64,000 nucleotides of DNA from Cladorhizidae sp. MBARI D1340-BT2. Lineage: Eukaryota > Porifera > Demospongiae > Poecilosclerida > Cladorhizidae. Positions 37,180-49,847 of the stretch are shown piece after piece. The stretch lies in contig JAQNBH010000003.1 of NCBI GenBank assembly GCA_028752905.1, forward strand, positions 34,376,697 through 34,440,696, written 5' to 3'. Made by a program: the position numbers and the translations under genes. The notes beneath the pieces were generated by a model. That model did no database searches, was not told where the DNA came from, and saw only the letters and a program-made list of their open reading frames with translations. Within the stretch, counting starts at the first letter, position 1. Each line of letters begins with the position of its first letter.

Positions 37180-38221
37180 AGAGTACATGTACATGTAGGT
37201 CTGTACGGGAGACATGTGGTTGCCTCTGAGTTATTTCATGGGACCAGTGAGAGAGTAGGTCTGTACGGGAGACATGTGGTTGCCTCTGAGATAGCTCATG
37301 GCACCAGTGAGAGAGTAGGTTTGTACGGGAGACATGTGGTTGCCTCTGAGTTAGCTCATGGCACCAGTGAGAGAGTAGGTCTGTACGGGAAGACATGTGG
37401 TTGCCTCTGAGTTATTTCATGGGACCAGTGAGAGAGTAGGTCTGTACGGGAGACATGTGGTTGCCTCTAAGTTAGCTCATGGCACCAGTGAGAGAGTAGG
37501 TATGTACGGGAGACATGTGGTTGCCTCTGAGTTAGCTCATGGCACCAGTGAGAGAGTAGGACTGTACGGAAGACATGTGGTTGCCTCTGAGTTAGCTCAT
37601 GGCACCAGTGAGAGAGTAGGTCTGTACGGGAGACATGTGGTTGCCTCTAAGTTAGCTCATGGCACCAGTGAGAGAGTAGATTTGTACGGGAGATATGTGT
37701 TTGCTTCTGAGTTAGCTCATGGCACCAGTGAGAGAGTACATGTACATGTAGGTCTGTACGGGACAAATGTGGTTGCCGCTAAGTTATCTCATGGCACCAG
37801 TGAGAGAGTAGGTCTGTACGGGAGACATGGTGTTGCCTCTGAGTTAGCTCATGGCATCAGTGAGAGAGTAGGTCTGTACGGGAGACATGTGGTTGCCTCT
37901 GAGATAGCTCATGGCACCAGTGAGAGAGTAGGTTTGTACGGGAGACATGTTGTTGCCATTGAGTTAGCTTATGGCACCAGTGAGAGAGTAGGTATGTATG
38001 GGAGACATGTGGTTGCCTCTGAGTTAGCTCATGGCACCAGTGAGAGAGTAGGTCTATACGGGAGACATGTGCTTGCCTCTGAGTTAGCTCATGGCACCAG
38101 TGAGAGAGTAGGTATGTATGGGAGACATGTGGTTGCCTCTAAGTTAGCTCATGGCACCAGTGAGGGAGTAGGTCTGTACGTGAGACATGTGGTTGCCTCT
38201 GAGATAGCTCATGGCACCAGT
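37158..38221 (+). repeat. 8091-bp-offset duplicate, copy 2
   Basis: Partner of 29067-30130 with the same rare variant cluster. Differences are gtagatttg (near 37678) versus gtaggtttg, and gtttgtac (near 37320) versus gtctgtac. The copies diverge at about 38221, where this one has gagagagcagg and the other has gttagagagtagg. Confidence 0.87.
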
Positions 38222-41200
38222 GAGAGAGCAGGTTTGTACGGGAGACATGTGGTTGCCTCTGAGTTAGCTCATGGCACCAGTGAGAGAGTAGGTCTGTACG
38301 AGAAGACATGTGGTTGCCTCTGAGTTAGCTCATGGGACCAGTGAGAGAGTAGGTCTGTACGGGAGACATGTGGTTGCCTCTGAGATAGCTCATGGCACCA
38401 GTGAGAGAGTAGGTTTGTACGGGAGACATGTGGTTGCCTCTGAGTTAGCTCATGGCACTAGTGAGAGAGTAGGTATGTACGGGAGACATGTGGTTGCCTC
38501 TGAGTTAGCTCATGGCACCAGTGAGAGAGTAGGTCTGTACGGGAGACATGTGGTTGCCTCTGAGTTAGCTCATGGCACCAGTGAGAGAGTAGGTCTGTAC
38601 GGGAGACATGTGGTTGCCTCTAAGTTAGCTCATGGCACCAGTGAGAGAGTAGGTTTGTACAGGAGATATGTGTTTGCTTCTGAGTTAGCTCATGGCACCA
38701 GTGAGAGAGTACATGTACATGTAGGTCTGTATGGGAGACATGTGGTTGCCGCTGAGTTATCTCATGGCACCAGTGAGAGAGTAGGTCTGTACGGGAGACA
38801 TATGGTTGCCTCTGAGTTAGCTCATGGCACCAGTGAGAGAGTAGGTCTGTACGGGAGACATGTGGTTGCCTCTGAGATAGCTCATGGCACCAGTGAGAGA
38901 GTAGGTTTGTATGGGAGACATGTGGTTGCCATTGAGTTAGCTCATGGCACCAGTGAGAGAGTAGGTATGTATGGGAGACATGTGGTTGCCTCTGAGTTAT
39001 CTCATGGCAACAGTGAGAGAGTAGGTCTGTACGGGAGACATGTGCTTGCCTCTGAATTAGCTCATGGCACCAGTGAGAGAGTAGGTATGTACGGGAGACA
39101 TGTGGTTGCCTCTGAGTTAGCTCATGGCACCAGTGAGAGAGTAGGTCTGTACGGGAGACATGTGGTTGCCTCTGAGATAGCTCATGGCATCAATGAGAGA
39201 GTAGGTTTGTACGGGAGACATGTGGTTGCCTCTGAGTTAGCTCATGGCACCAGTGAGAGAGTAGGTCTGTACGGGAAGACATGTGGTTGCCTCTGAGTTA
39301 GCTCATGGGACCAGTGAGAGAGTAGGTCTGTACGGGAGACATATGGTTGCCTCTGAGATAGCTCATGGCACCAGTTAGAGAGTAGGTTTGTACGGGAGAC
39401 ATGTGGTTGCCTCTGAGTTAGCTCATGGCACCAGTGAGAGAGTAGGTCTGCACGGGAGACATGTGATTGCCTCTTAGTTAGCTCATGGCACCAGTGAGAG
39501 AGTAGGTTTGTATGGGAGATATGTGTTTGCTTCTGAGTTAGCTCATGTCACCAGTGAGAGAGTACATGTACATGTAGGTCTGTACGGGAGACATGTGGTT
39601 GCCGCTGAGTTATCTCATGGCACCAGTGAGAGAGTAGGTCTGTACGGGAGACATGTGGTTGCCTCTGAGTTAGCTCATGGCACCAGTGAGAGAGTAGGTC
39701 TGTACGGGAGACATGTGTTTGCCTCTGAGATAGCTCATGGCACCAGTGAGAGAGTAGGTCTGTACGGGAGACATGTGGTTGCCTCTGAGATAGCTCATGG
39801 CACCAGTGAGAGAGTAGGTTTGTATGGGAGACATGTGGTTGCCATTGAGTTAGCTCATGGCACCAGTTAGAGAGTAGGTATCTATGGGAGACATGTGGTT
39901 GCCTCTGAGTTAGCTCATGGCGCCAGTGAGAGAGTAGGTCTGTACGGGAGACATGTGCTTGCCTCTGAGTTAGCTCATGGCACCAGTAAGAGAGTAGGTA
40001 TGTACGGGAGACATGTGGTTGCCTCTGAGTTAGCTCATGGAACCAGTGAGAGAGTAGGTATGTACGGGAGACATGTGGTTGCCTCTGAGTTAGCTCATGG
40101 CACCAGTGAGAGAGTAGGTCTGTACGGGTGACATGTGGTTGCCTCTGAGATAGCTCATGGCACCAGTGAGAGAGTAGGTTTGTACGGGAGACATGTGGTT
40201 GCCTCTGAGTTAGCTCATGGCACCAGTGAGAGAGTAGGTCTGTACGGGAAGACATGTGGTTGCCTCTGAGTTAGCTCATGGGACCAGTGAGAGAGTAGGT
40301 CTGTACGGGAGACATGTGGTTGCCTCTGAGATAGCTCATGGCACCAGTGAGAGAGTAGGTTTGTACGGGAGACATGTGGTTCCCTCTGAGTTAGCTCATG
40401 GCACCAGTGAGAGAGAAGGTATGTACGGGAGACATGTGGTTGCCTCTGAGTTAGCTAATGGCACCAGTGAGAGAGTAGGTATGTACGGGAGACATGTGGT
40501 TGCCTCTGAGTTAGCTCATGGCACCAGTGAGAGAGTACATGTACATGTAGGTCTGTACGGGAGACATGTGGTTGCCGCTGAGTTATCTCATGGCACCAGT
40601 GAGAGAGTAGGTCTGTACGGGAGACATGTGGTTGCCTCTGAGTTAGCTCATAGCACCAGTTAGAGAGTAGGTCTGTACGGGAGCATGTGGTTGCCTCTGA
40701 GATAGCTCATGGCACCAGTGAGAGAGTAGGTTTGTACGGGAGAAATGTGGTTGCCATTGAGTTAGCTCATGGCACCAGTGAGAGAGTAGGTATGTATGGG
40801 AGACATGTGGTTGCCTCTGAGTTAGCTCATGGCTCCAGTGAGAGAGTAGGTCTGTACGGGAGACATGTGCTTGCCTCTGAGTTAGCTCATGGCACCAGTG
40901 AGAGAGTAGGTATGTACGGGAGACATGTGGTTGCCTCTGAGTTAGCTCATGGCACCAGTTAGAGAGTAGGTCTGTACGGGAGACATGTGGTTGCCTCTGA
41001 GATAGCTCATGGCACCAGTGAGAGAGTAGGTTTGTACGGGAGACATGTGGTTGCCTCTGAGTTAGCTCATGGCACCAGTGAGAGAGTAGGTCTGTACAGG
41101 AAGACATGTGATTGCCCCTGAGTTAGCTCATGGAATCAGTGAGAGAGTAGGTCTGTACGGGAGACATGTGGTTGCCTCTGAGATAGCTCATGGCACCAGT

Positions 41201-41263
41201 GAGAGAGTAGGTTTGTACGGGAGACATATGGTTGCCTCTGAGTTAGCTCATGGCACCAGTGAG
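38182..41263 (+). repeat. 3.1-kb duplicate, offset 3520, unit 1
   Basis: About 3082 bp apparently identical to 41702-44783, including the two-base loss gggagcatgtgg (about 40681 and 44201), tccctctgag (40381 and 43901), catggcgcc (39920 and 43440), cagtaagagag and gattgcccctgag. The match ends at 41264/44784, where this copy has gagggagtag and the other gagagagtag. Confidence 0.92.
38310..39282 (+). repeat. 16-monomer HOR block, 973 bp, copy 3
   Basis: Same order of monomer variants as at 685 and 15998. Private changes are catggcaacagtg (near 39005) and catggcatcaatg (near 39187), both also in the copy at 41830, so copies 3 and 4 are recent sisters. Confidence 0.87.
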
Positions 41264-41684
41264 GGAGTAGGTCTGTACGGGAGACATGTGGTTGCCTCTG
41301 AGATAGCTCATGGCACCAGTGAGAGAGCAGGTTTGTACGGGAGACATGTGGTTGCCTCTGAGTTAGCTCATGGCACCAGTGAGAGAGTAGGTCTGTACGA
41401 GAAGACATGTGGTTGCCTCTGAGTTAGCTCATGGGACCAGTGAGAGAGTAGGTCTGTACGGGAGACATGTGGTTGCCTCTGAGATAGCTCATGGCACCAG
41501 TGAGAGAGTAGGTTTGTACGGGAGACATGTGGTTGCCTCTGAGTTAGCTCATGGCACTAGTGAGAGAGTAGGTATGTACGGGAGACATGTGGTTGCCTCT
41601 GAGTTAGCTCATGGCACCAGTGAGAGAGTAGGTCTGTACGGGAGACATGTGGTTGCCTCTGAGTTAGCTCATGGCACCAGTGAG
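41264..41684 (+). repeat. 421-bp tandem duplication, unit 1
   Basis: Seven monomers, one of 61 bp (7x60+1). Identical to 41685-42105 and bounded exactly by gagggagtag at 41264 and 41685. It begins at the seam of the 3520-bp event, which equals 3099+421. Confidence 0.9.
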
Positions 41685-42105
41685 GGAGTAGGTCTGTACG
41701 GGAGACATGTGGTTGCCTCTGAGATAGCTCATGGCACCAGTGAGAGAGCAGGTTTGTACGGGAGACATGTGGTTGCCTCTGAGTTAGCTCATGGCACCAG
41801 TGAGAGAGTAGGTCTGTACGAGAAGACATGTGGTTGCCTCTGAGTTAGCTCATGGGACCAGTGAGAGAGTAGGTCTGTACGGGAGACATGTGGTTGCCTC
41901 TGAGATAGCTCATGGCACCAGTGAGAGAGTAGGTTTGTACGGGAGACATGTGGTTGCCTCTGAGTTAGCTCATGGCACTAGTGAGAGAGTAGGTATGTAC
42001 GGGAGACATGTGGTTGCCTCTGAGTTAGCTCATGGCACCAGTGAGAGAGTAGGTCTGTACGGGAGACATGTGGTTGCCTCTGAGTTAGCTCATGGCACCA
42101 GTGAG
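41685..42105 (+). repeat. 421-bp tandem duplication, unit 2
   Basis: Second 421-bp unit. Identity stops at 42106, where gagaga replaces gaggga and the array proceeds into the body of the 16-monomer block. Confidence 0.9.
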
Positions 42106-44783
42106 AGAGTAGGTCTGTACGGGAGACATGTGGTTGCCTCTAAGTTAGCTCATGGCACCAGTGAGAGAGTAGGTTTGTACAGGAGATATGTGTTTGCTTC
42201 TGAGTTAGCTCATGGCACCAGTGAGAGAGTACATGTACATGTAGGTCTGTATGGGAGACATGTGGTTGCCGCTGAGTTATCTCATGGCACCAGTGAGAGA
42301 GTAGGTCTGTACGGGAGACATATGGTTGCCTCTGAGTTAGCTCATGGCACCAGTGAGAGAGTAGGTCTGTACGGGAGACATGTGGTTGCCTCTGAGATAG
42401 CTCATGGCACCAGTGAGAGAGTAGGTTTGTATGGGAGACATGTGGTTGCCATTGAGTTAGCTCATGGCACCAGTGAGAGAGTAGGTATGTATGGGAGACA
42501 TGTGGTTGCCTCTGAGTTATCTCATGGCAACAGTGAGAGAGTAGGTCTGTACGGGAGACATGTGCTTGCCTCTGAATTAGCTCATGGCACCAGTGAGAGA
42601 GTAGGTATGTACGGGAGACATGTGGTTGCCTCTGAGTTAGCTCATGGCACCAGTGAGAGAGTAGGTCTGTACGGGAGACATGTGGTTGCCTCTGAGATAG
42701 CTCATGGCATCAATGAGAGAGTAGGTTTGTACGGGAGACATGTGGTTGCCTCTGAGTTAGCTCATGGCACCAGTGAGAGAGTAGGTCTGTACGGGAAGAC
42801 ATGTGGTTGCCTCTGAGTTAGCTCATGGGACCAGTGAGAGAGTAGGTCTGTACGGGAGACATATGGTTGCCTCTGAGATAGCTCATGGCACCAGTTAGAG
42901 AGTAGGTTTGTACGGGAGACATGTGGTTGCCTCTGAGTTAGCTCATGGCACCAGTGAGAGAGTAGGTCTGCACGGGAGACATGTGATTGCCTCTTAGTTA
43001 GCTCATGGCACCAGTGAGAGAGTAGGTTTGTATGGGAGATATGTGTTTGCTTCTGAGTTAGCTCATGTCACCAGTGAGAGAGTACATGTACATGTAGGTC
43101 TGTACGGGAGACATGTGGTTGCCGCTGAGTTATCTCATGGCACCAGTGAGAGAGTAGGTCTGTACGGGAGACATGTGGTTGCCTCTGAGTTAGCTCATGG
43201 CACCAGTGAGAGAGTAGGTCTGTACGGGAGACATGTGTTTGCCTCTGAGATAGCTCATGGCACCAGTGAGAGAGTAGGTCTGTACGGGAGACATGTGGTT
43301 GCCTCTGAGATAGCTCATGGCACCAGTGAGAGAGTAGGTTTGTATGGGAGACATGTGGTTGCCATTGAGTTAGCTCATGGCACCAGTTAGAGAGTAGGTA
43401 TCTATGGGAGACATGTGGTTGCCTCTGAGTTAGCTCATGGCGCCAGTGAGAGAGTAGGTCTGTACGGGAGACATGTGCTTGCCTCTGAGTTAGCTCATGG
43501 CACCAGTAAGAGAGTAGGTATGTACGGGAGACATGTGGTTGCCTCTGAGTTAGCTCATGGAACCAGTGAGAGAGTAGGTATGTACGGGAGACATGTGGTT
43601 GCCTCTGAGTTAGCTCATGGCACCAGTGAGAGAGTAGGTCTGTACGGGTGACATGTGGTTGCCTCTGAGATAGCTCATGGCACCAGTGAGAGAGTAGGTT
43701 TGTACGGGAGACATGTGGTTGCCTCTGAGTTAGCTCATGGCACCAGTGAGAGAGTAGGTCTGTACGGGAAGACATGTGGTTGCCTCTGAGTTAGCTCATG
43801 GGACCAGTGAGAGAGTAGGTCTGTACGGGAGACATGTGGTTGCCTCTGAGATAGCTCATGGCACCAGTGAGAGAGTAGGTTTGTACGGGAGACATGTGGT
43901 TCCCTCTGAGTTAGCTCATGGCACCAGTGAGAGAGAAGGTATGTACGGGAGACATGTGGTTGCCTCTGAGTTAGCTAATGGCACCAGTGAGAGAGTAGGT
44001 ATGTACGGGAGACATGTGGTTGCCTCTGAGTTAGCTCATGGCACCAGTGAGAGAGTACATGTACATGTAGGTCTGTACGGGAGACATGTGGTTGCCGCTG
44101 AGTTATCTCATGGCACCAGTGAGAGAGTAGGTCTGTACGGGAGACATGTGGTTGCCTCTGAGTTAGCTCATAGCACCAGTTAGAGAGTAGGTCTGTACGG
44201 GAGCATGTGGTTGCCTCTGAGATAGCTCATGGCACCAGTGAGAGAGTAGGTTTGTACGGGAGAAATGTGGTTGCCATTGAGTTAGCTCATGGCACCAGTG
44301 AGAGAGTAGGTATGTATGGGAGACATGTGGTTGCCTCTGAGTTAGCTCATGGCTCCAGTGAGAGAGTAGGTCTGTACGGGAGACATGTGCTTGCCTCTGA
44401 GTTAGCTCATGGCACCAGTGAGAGAGTAGGTATGTACGGGAGACATGTGGTTGCCTCTGAGTTAGCTCATGGCACCAGTTAGAGAGTAGGTCTGTACGGG
44501 AGACATGTGGTTGCCTCTGAGATAGCTCATGGCACCAGTGAGAGAGTAGGTTTGTACGGGAGACATGTGGTTGCCTCTGAGTTAGCTCATGGCACCAGTG
44601 AGAGAGTAGGTCTGTACAGGAAGACATGTGATTGCCCCTGAGTTAGCTCATGGAATCAGTGAGAGAGTAGGTCTGTACGGGAGACATGTGGTTGCCTCTG
44701 AGATAGCTCATGGCACCAGTGAGAGAGTAGGTTTGTACGGGAGACATATGGTTGCCTCTGAGTTAGCTCATGGCACCAGTGAG
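41702..44783 (+). repeat. 3.1-kb duplicate, offset 3520, unit 2
   Basis: Partner of 38182-41263. I found no differing base by eye across the compared markers, which makes this one of the youngest large events in the window, or an assembly duplication. Confidence 0.9.
41830..42802 (+). repeat. 16-monomer HOR block, 973 bp, copy 4
   Basis: Sister of the block at 38310-39282, offset exactly 3520 bp and carrying the same private changes (catggcaacagtg, catggcatcaatg). I found no difference between the two by eye. Confidence 0.87.
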
Positions 44784-46333
44784 AGAGTAGGTCTGTACAG
44801 GATGACATGTGATTGCCTCTGAGTTAGCTCATGGGATCAGTGAGAGAGTAGGTTTGTATGGGAGACGTGTGGTTGCCTCTGAGTTAGCTCATGGCACCAG
44901 TGTTAGAGTAGGTCTGTACGGGAGACATGTGGTTGCCTCTGAGTTAGCTCATGGCACCAATGAGAGAGTAGGTCTGTACGGAAGACATGTGGTTGCCTCT
45001 GAGTTAGCTCATGGCACCAGTGAGAGAGTAGGTCTGTACGGGAGACATGTGGTTGCCTCTAAGTTAGCTCATGGCACCAATGAGAGAGTAGGTTTGTACG
45101 GGAGATATGTGTTTGCTTCTGAGTTAGCTCATGGCACCAGTGAGAGCGTACATGTAAATGTAGGTCTGTACGGGAGACATGTGGTTGCCGCTGAGTTATC
45201 TCATGGCACCAGTGAGAGAGTAGGTCTGTACGGGAGACATGTGGTTGCCTCTGAGATAGCTCATGGCACCAGTGAGAGAGTAGGTTTGTACGGGAGACAT
45301 GTGGTTGCCTCTGACTTAGCTCATGGCACCAGTGAGAGAGTAGGTCTGTACAGGAAGACATGTGGTTGCCTCTGAGTTAGCTCATGGGACCAGTGAGAGA
45401 GTAGGTCTGTACGGGAGACATGCGGTTGCCTCTGAGATAGCTCATGGCACCAGTGAGAGAGTAGGTTTGTACGGGAGACATGTTGTTGCCTCTGAGTTAG
45501 CTCATGGCACCAGTGAGAGAGTAGGTATGTACGGGAGACATGTGGTTGCCTCTGAGTTAGCTCATGGCACCAGTGAGAGAGTACATGTACATGTAGGTCT
45601 GTACGGGAGACATGTGGTTGCCGCTGAGTTATCTCATGGCACCAGTGAGAGAGTAGGTCTGTACGGGAGACATGTGGTTGCCTCTGAGTTAGCTCATAGC
45701 ACCAGTTAGAGAGTAGGTCTGTACGGGAGACATGTGGTTGCCTCTGAGATAGCTCATGGCACCAGTGAGAGAGTAGGTTTGTATGGGAGAAATGTGGTTG
45801 CCATTGAGTTAGCTCATGGCACCAGTGAGAGAGTAGGTATGTATGGGAGACATGTGGTTGCCTCTGAGTTAGCTCATGGCTCCAGTGAGAGAGTAGGTCT
45901 GTACGGGAGACATGTGCTTGCCTCTGAGTTAGCTCATGGCACCAGTTAGAGAGTAGGTATGTATGGGAGACATGTGGTTGCCTCTGAGTTAGCTCATGGC
46001 ACCAGTGAGAGAGTAGGTCTGTACGGGAGACATGTGGTTGCCTCTGAGATAGCTCATGGCACCAGTGAGAGAGTAGGTTTGTACGGGAGACATGTGGTTG
46101 CCTCTGAGTTAGCTCATGGCACCAGTGAGAGAGTAGGTCTGTACAGGAAGACATGTGATTGCCTCTGAGTTAGCTCATGGGATCAGTGAGTGAGTAGGTC
46201 TGTACGGGAGACATGTGATTGCCTCTGAGATAGCTCATGGCACCAGTGAGAGAGTAGGTTTGTACGGGAGACATATGGTTGCCTCTTAGTTAGCTCATGC
46301 ACCAGTGAGAGAGTAGGTCTGTACGGGAGACAT

Positions 46334-49300
46334 GTGGTTGCCTCTGAGATAGCTCATGGCACCAGTGAGAGAGTAGGTCTGTACGGGAGACATGTGGTTG
46401 CCTCTGAGTTAGCTCATGGCACCAGTGAGAGAGTAGGTCTGAACTGGAGACATGTGCTTGCCTCTAAGTTAGCTCATGACACCAGTGAGAGAGTAGGTTT
46501 ATACGGGAGATATGTGTTTGCTTCTGAGTAAGCTCATGGCAACAGTGAGAGAGTACATGTACATGTAGGTCTGTACGGGAGACATGTGGTTGCCGCTGAG
46601 TTATCTCATGGCACCAGTGAGAAAGTAGGTCTGTACGGGAGACATGTGTTTGCCTCTGAGTTAGCTCATGGCACCAGTGAGAGAGTAGGTCTGTACGGGA
46701 GACATGTGGTTGCCTCTGAGATAGCTCATGGCACCAGTGAGAGAGTAGGTTTGTACGGGAGACATGTGGTTGCCATTGAGTTAGCTCATGGCACCAGTGA
46801 GAGAGTAGTTATGTATGGGAGACATGTGGTTGCCTCTGAGTTAGCTCATGGCACCAGTGAGAGAGTAGGTCTGTACGGGAGACATGTGCTTGCCTCTGAG
46901 TTAGCTCATGGCACCAGTGAGAGAGTAGGTATGTACGGGAGACATGTGGTTGCCTCTGAGTTAGCTCATGGCACCAGTGAGAGAGTAGGTCTGTATGGGA
47001 GACATGTGGTTGCCTCTGAGATAGCTCATGGCACCAGTGAGAGAGTAGGTTTGTACGGGAGACATGTGGTTGCCTCTGAGTTAGCTCATGGCACCAGTGA
47101 GAGAGTAGGTCTGTACGGGAAGACATGTGGTTGCCTCTGAGTTAGCTCATGATACCAGTGAGAGAGTAGGTCTGTACGGGAGACATGTGGTTGCCTCTGA
47201 GTTAGCTCATGGCACCAGTGAGAGAGTACATGTACATGTAGGTCTGTACGGGAGACATGTGGTTGCCGCTGAGTTATCTCATGGCACCAGTGAGAGAGTA
47301 GGTCTGTACGGGAGACATGTGGTTGCCTCTGAGTTAGCTCATAGCACCAGTTAGAGAGTAGGTCTGTACGGGAGACATGTGGTTGCCTCTGAGATAGCTC
47401 ATGGCACCAGTGAGAGAGTAGGTTTGTACAGGAGAAATGTTGTTGCCATTGAGTTAGCTCATGGCACCAGTGAGAGAGTAGGTATGTATGGGAGACATGT
47501 GGTTGCCTCTGAGTTAGCTCATGGCTCCAGTGAGAGAGTAGGTCTGTACGGGAGACATGTGCTTGCCTCTGAGTTAGCTAATGGCACCAGTGAGAGAGTA
47601 GGTATGTACGGGAGACATGTGGTTGCCTCTGAGTTAGCTCATGGCACCAGTGAGAGAGTAGGTGTGTACGGGAGACATGTGGTTGGCTCTGAGATAGCTC
47701 ATGGCACCAGTGAGAGAGTAGGTTTGTACGGGAGACATGTGGTTGCCTCTGAGTTAGCTCATGGCACCAGTGAGAGAGTAGGTCTGTACAGGAAGACATG
47801 TGATTGCCTCTGAGTTAGCTCATGGGATCAGTGAGAGAGTAGGTCTGTACGGGAGACATGTGGTTGCCTCTGAGATAGCTCATGGCACCAGTGAGAGAGT
47901 AGGTTTGTAAGGGAGACATATGGTTGCCTCTGAGTTAGCTCATGGCACCAGTGAGAGAGTAGGTCTGTACAGGAAGACATGTGATTGCCTCTGAGTTAGC
48001 TCATGGGATCAGTGAGAGAGTAGGTTTGTATGGGAGACGTGTGGTTGCCTCTGAGTTAGCTCATGGCACCAGTGAGAGAGTAGGTCTGTACGGGAGACAT
48101 GTGGTTGCCTCTGAGTTAGCTCATGGCACCAGTGAGAGAGTAGGTCTGTACGGAAGACATGTGGTTGCCTCTGAGTTAGCTCATGGCACCAGTGAGAGAG
48201 TAGGTCTGTACGGGAGACATGTGGTTGCCTCTAAGTTAGCTCATGGCACCAATGAGAGAGTAGGTTTGTACGGGAGATATGTGTTTGCTTCTGAGTTAGC
48301 TCATGGCACCAGTGAGAGAGTACATGTAAATGTAGGTCTGTATGGGAGACATGTGGTTGACGCTGTGTTATCTCATGGCACCAGTGAGAGAGTAGGTCTG
48401 TACGGGAGACATGTGGTTGCCTCTGAGTTAGCTCATGGCACCAGTGAGAGAGTAGGTCTGTACGGGAGACATGTGGTTGCATCTGAGATAGCTCATGGCA
48501 CCAGTGAGAGAGTAGGTTTGTACGGGAGACATGTGGTTGCCATTGAGTTAGCTCATGGCACCAGTGAGATAGTAGGTCTGTACGGGAGACATGTGCTTGC
48601 CTCTGAGTTAGCTCATGGCACCAGTGAGAGAGTAGGTCTGTACGGGAGACATGTGGTTGCCTCTGAGATAGCTCATGGCACCAGTGAGAGAGTAGGTTTG
48701 TACGGGAGACATGTGGTTGCCTCTGACTTAGCTCATGGCACCAGTGAGAGAGTAGGTCTGTACAGGAAGACATGTGGTTGCCTCTGAGTTAGCTCATGGG
48801 ACCAGTGAGAGAGTAGGTCTGTACGGGAGACATGTGGTTGCCTCTGAGATAGCTCATGGCACCAGTGAGAGAGTAGGTTTGTACGGGAGACATGTGGTTG
48901 CCTCTGAGTTAGCTCATGGCACCAGTGAGAGAGTAGGTATGTACGGGAGACATGTGGTTGCCTCTGAGTTAGCTCATGGCACCAGTGAGAGAGTACATGT
49001 ACATGTAGGTCTGTAAGGGAGACATGTGGTTGCCGCTGAGTTATCTCATGGCACCAGTGAGAGAGTAGGTCTGTACGGGAGACATGTGGTTGCCTCTGAG
49101 TTAGCTCATAGCACCAGTTAGAGAGTAGGTCTGTACGGGAGACATGTGGTTGCCTCTGAGATAGCTCATGGCACCAGTGAGAGAGTAGGTTTGTACGGGA
49201 GAAATGTGGTTGCCATTGAGTTAGCTCATGGCACCAGTGAGAGAGTAGGTATGTATGGGAGACATGTGGTTGCCTCTGAGTTAGCTCATGGCTCCAGTGA

Positions 49301-49847
49301 GAGAGTAGGTCTGTACGGGAGACATGTGCTTGCCTCTGAGTTAGCTCATGGCACCAGTGAGAGAGTAGGTATGTACGGGAGACATGTGGTTGCCTCTGAG
49401 ATAGCTCATGGCACCAGTGAGAGAGTAGGTTTGTACGGGAGACATGTGGTTGCCTCTGAGTTAGCTCATGGCACCAGTGAGAGAGTAGGTCTGTACAGGA
49501 AGACATGTGATTGCCTGAGTTAGCTCATGGCACCAGTGAGAGAGTAGGTCTGTACGGGAGACATGTGGTTGCCTCTGAGATAGCTCATGGCACCAGTGAG
49601 AGAGTAGGTTTGTACGGGAGACATGTGGTTGCCTCTGAGTTAGCTCATGGCACCAGTGAGAGAGTAGGTCTGTACAGGAAGACATGTGATTGCCTGAGTT
49701 AGCTCATGGGATCAGTGAGAGAGTAGGTCTGTACGGGAGACATGTGATTGCCTCTGAGATAGCTCATGGCACCAGTGAGAGAGTAGGTTTGTACGGGAGA
49801 CATATGGTTGCCTCTGAGTTAGCTCATGCACCAGTGAGAGAGTAGGT
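46334..49847 (+). repeat. Zone 3 superunit 1 (about 3.53 kb)
   Basis: Zone 3 superunits are recognised by the marker ctgaactggagac (about 46439, 49969 and 53811), each preceded by a one-base-short catgcacc monomer (about 46296, 49826 and 53668) and followed by gtttatacggg and gagtaagctcatggcaac. This first superunit has spacing of about 3529 bp to the next and also contains the 72-bp forms near 47.23, 48.32 and 49.00 kb. Confidence 0.78.
49338..49700 (+). repeat. 179-bp three-monomer tandem duplication
   Basis: The monomer attgcctgagttag, which has lost two bases relative to attgcctctgag, occurs twice, about 49511 and 49690. The spacing of 179 bp equals 3x60 plus one (61-bp type) minus two. 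The intervening gagata, gtttg and acaggaagac monomers are the same in both units. This is the smallest clear duplication in the window. Confidence 0.8.

Noticed and set aside
38182..44783. Identical 3.1-kb copies treated as certain biological duplication
   Set aside because: Near-perfect copies inside a satellite can be assembly artefacts. I keep the observation but cannot decide from one sequence.
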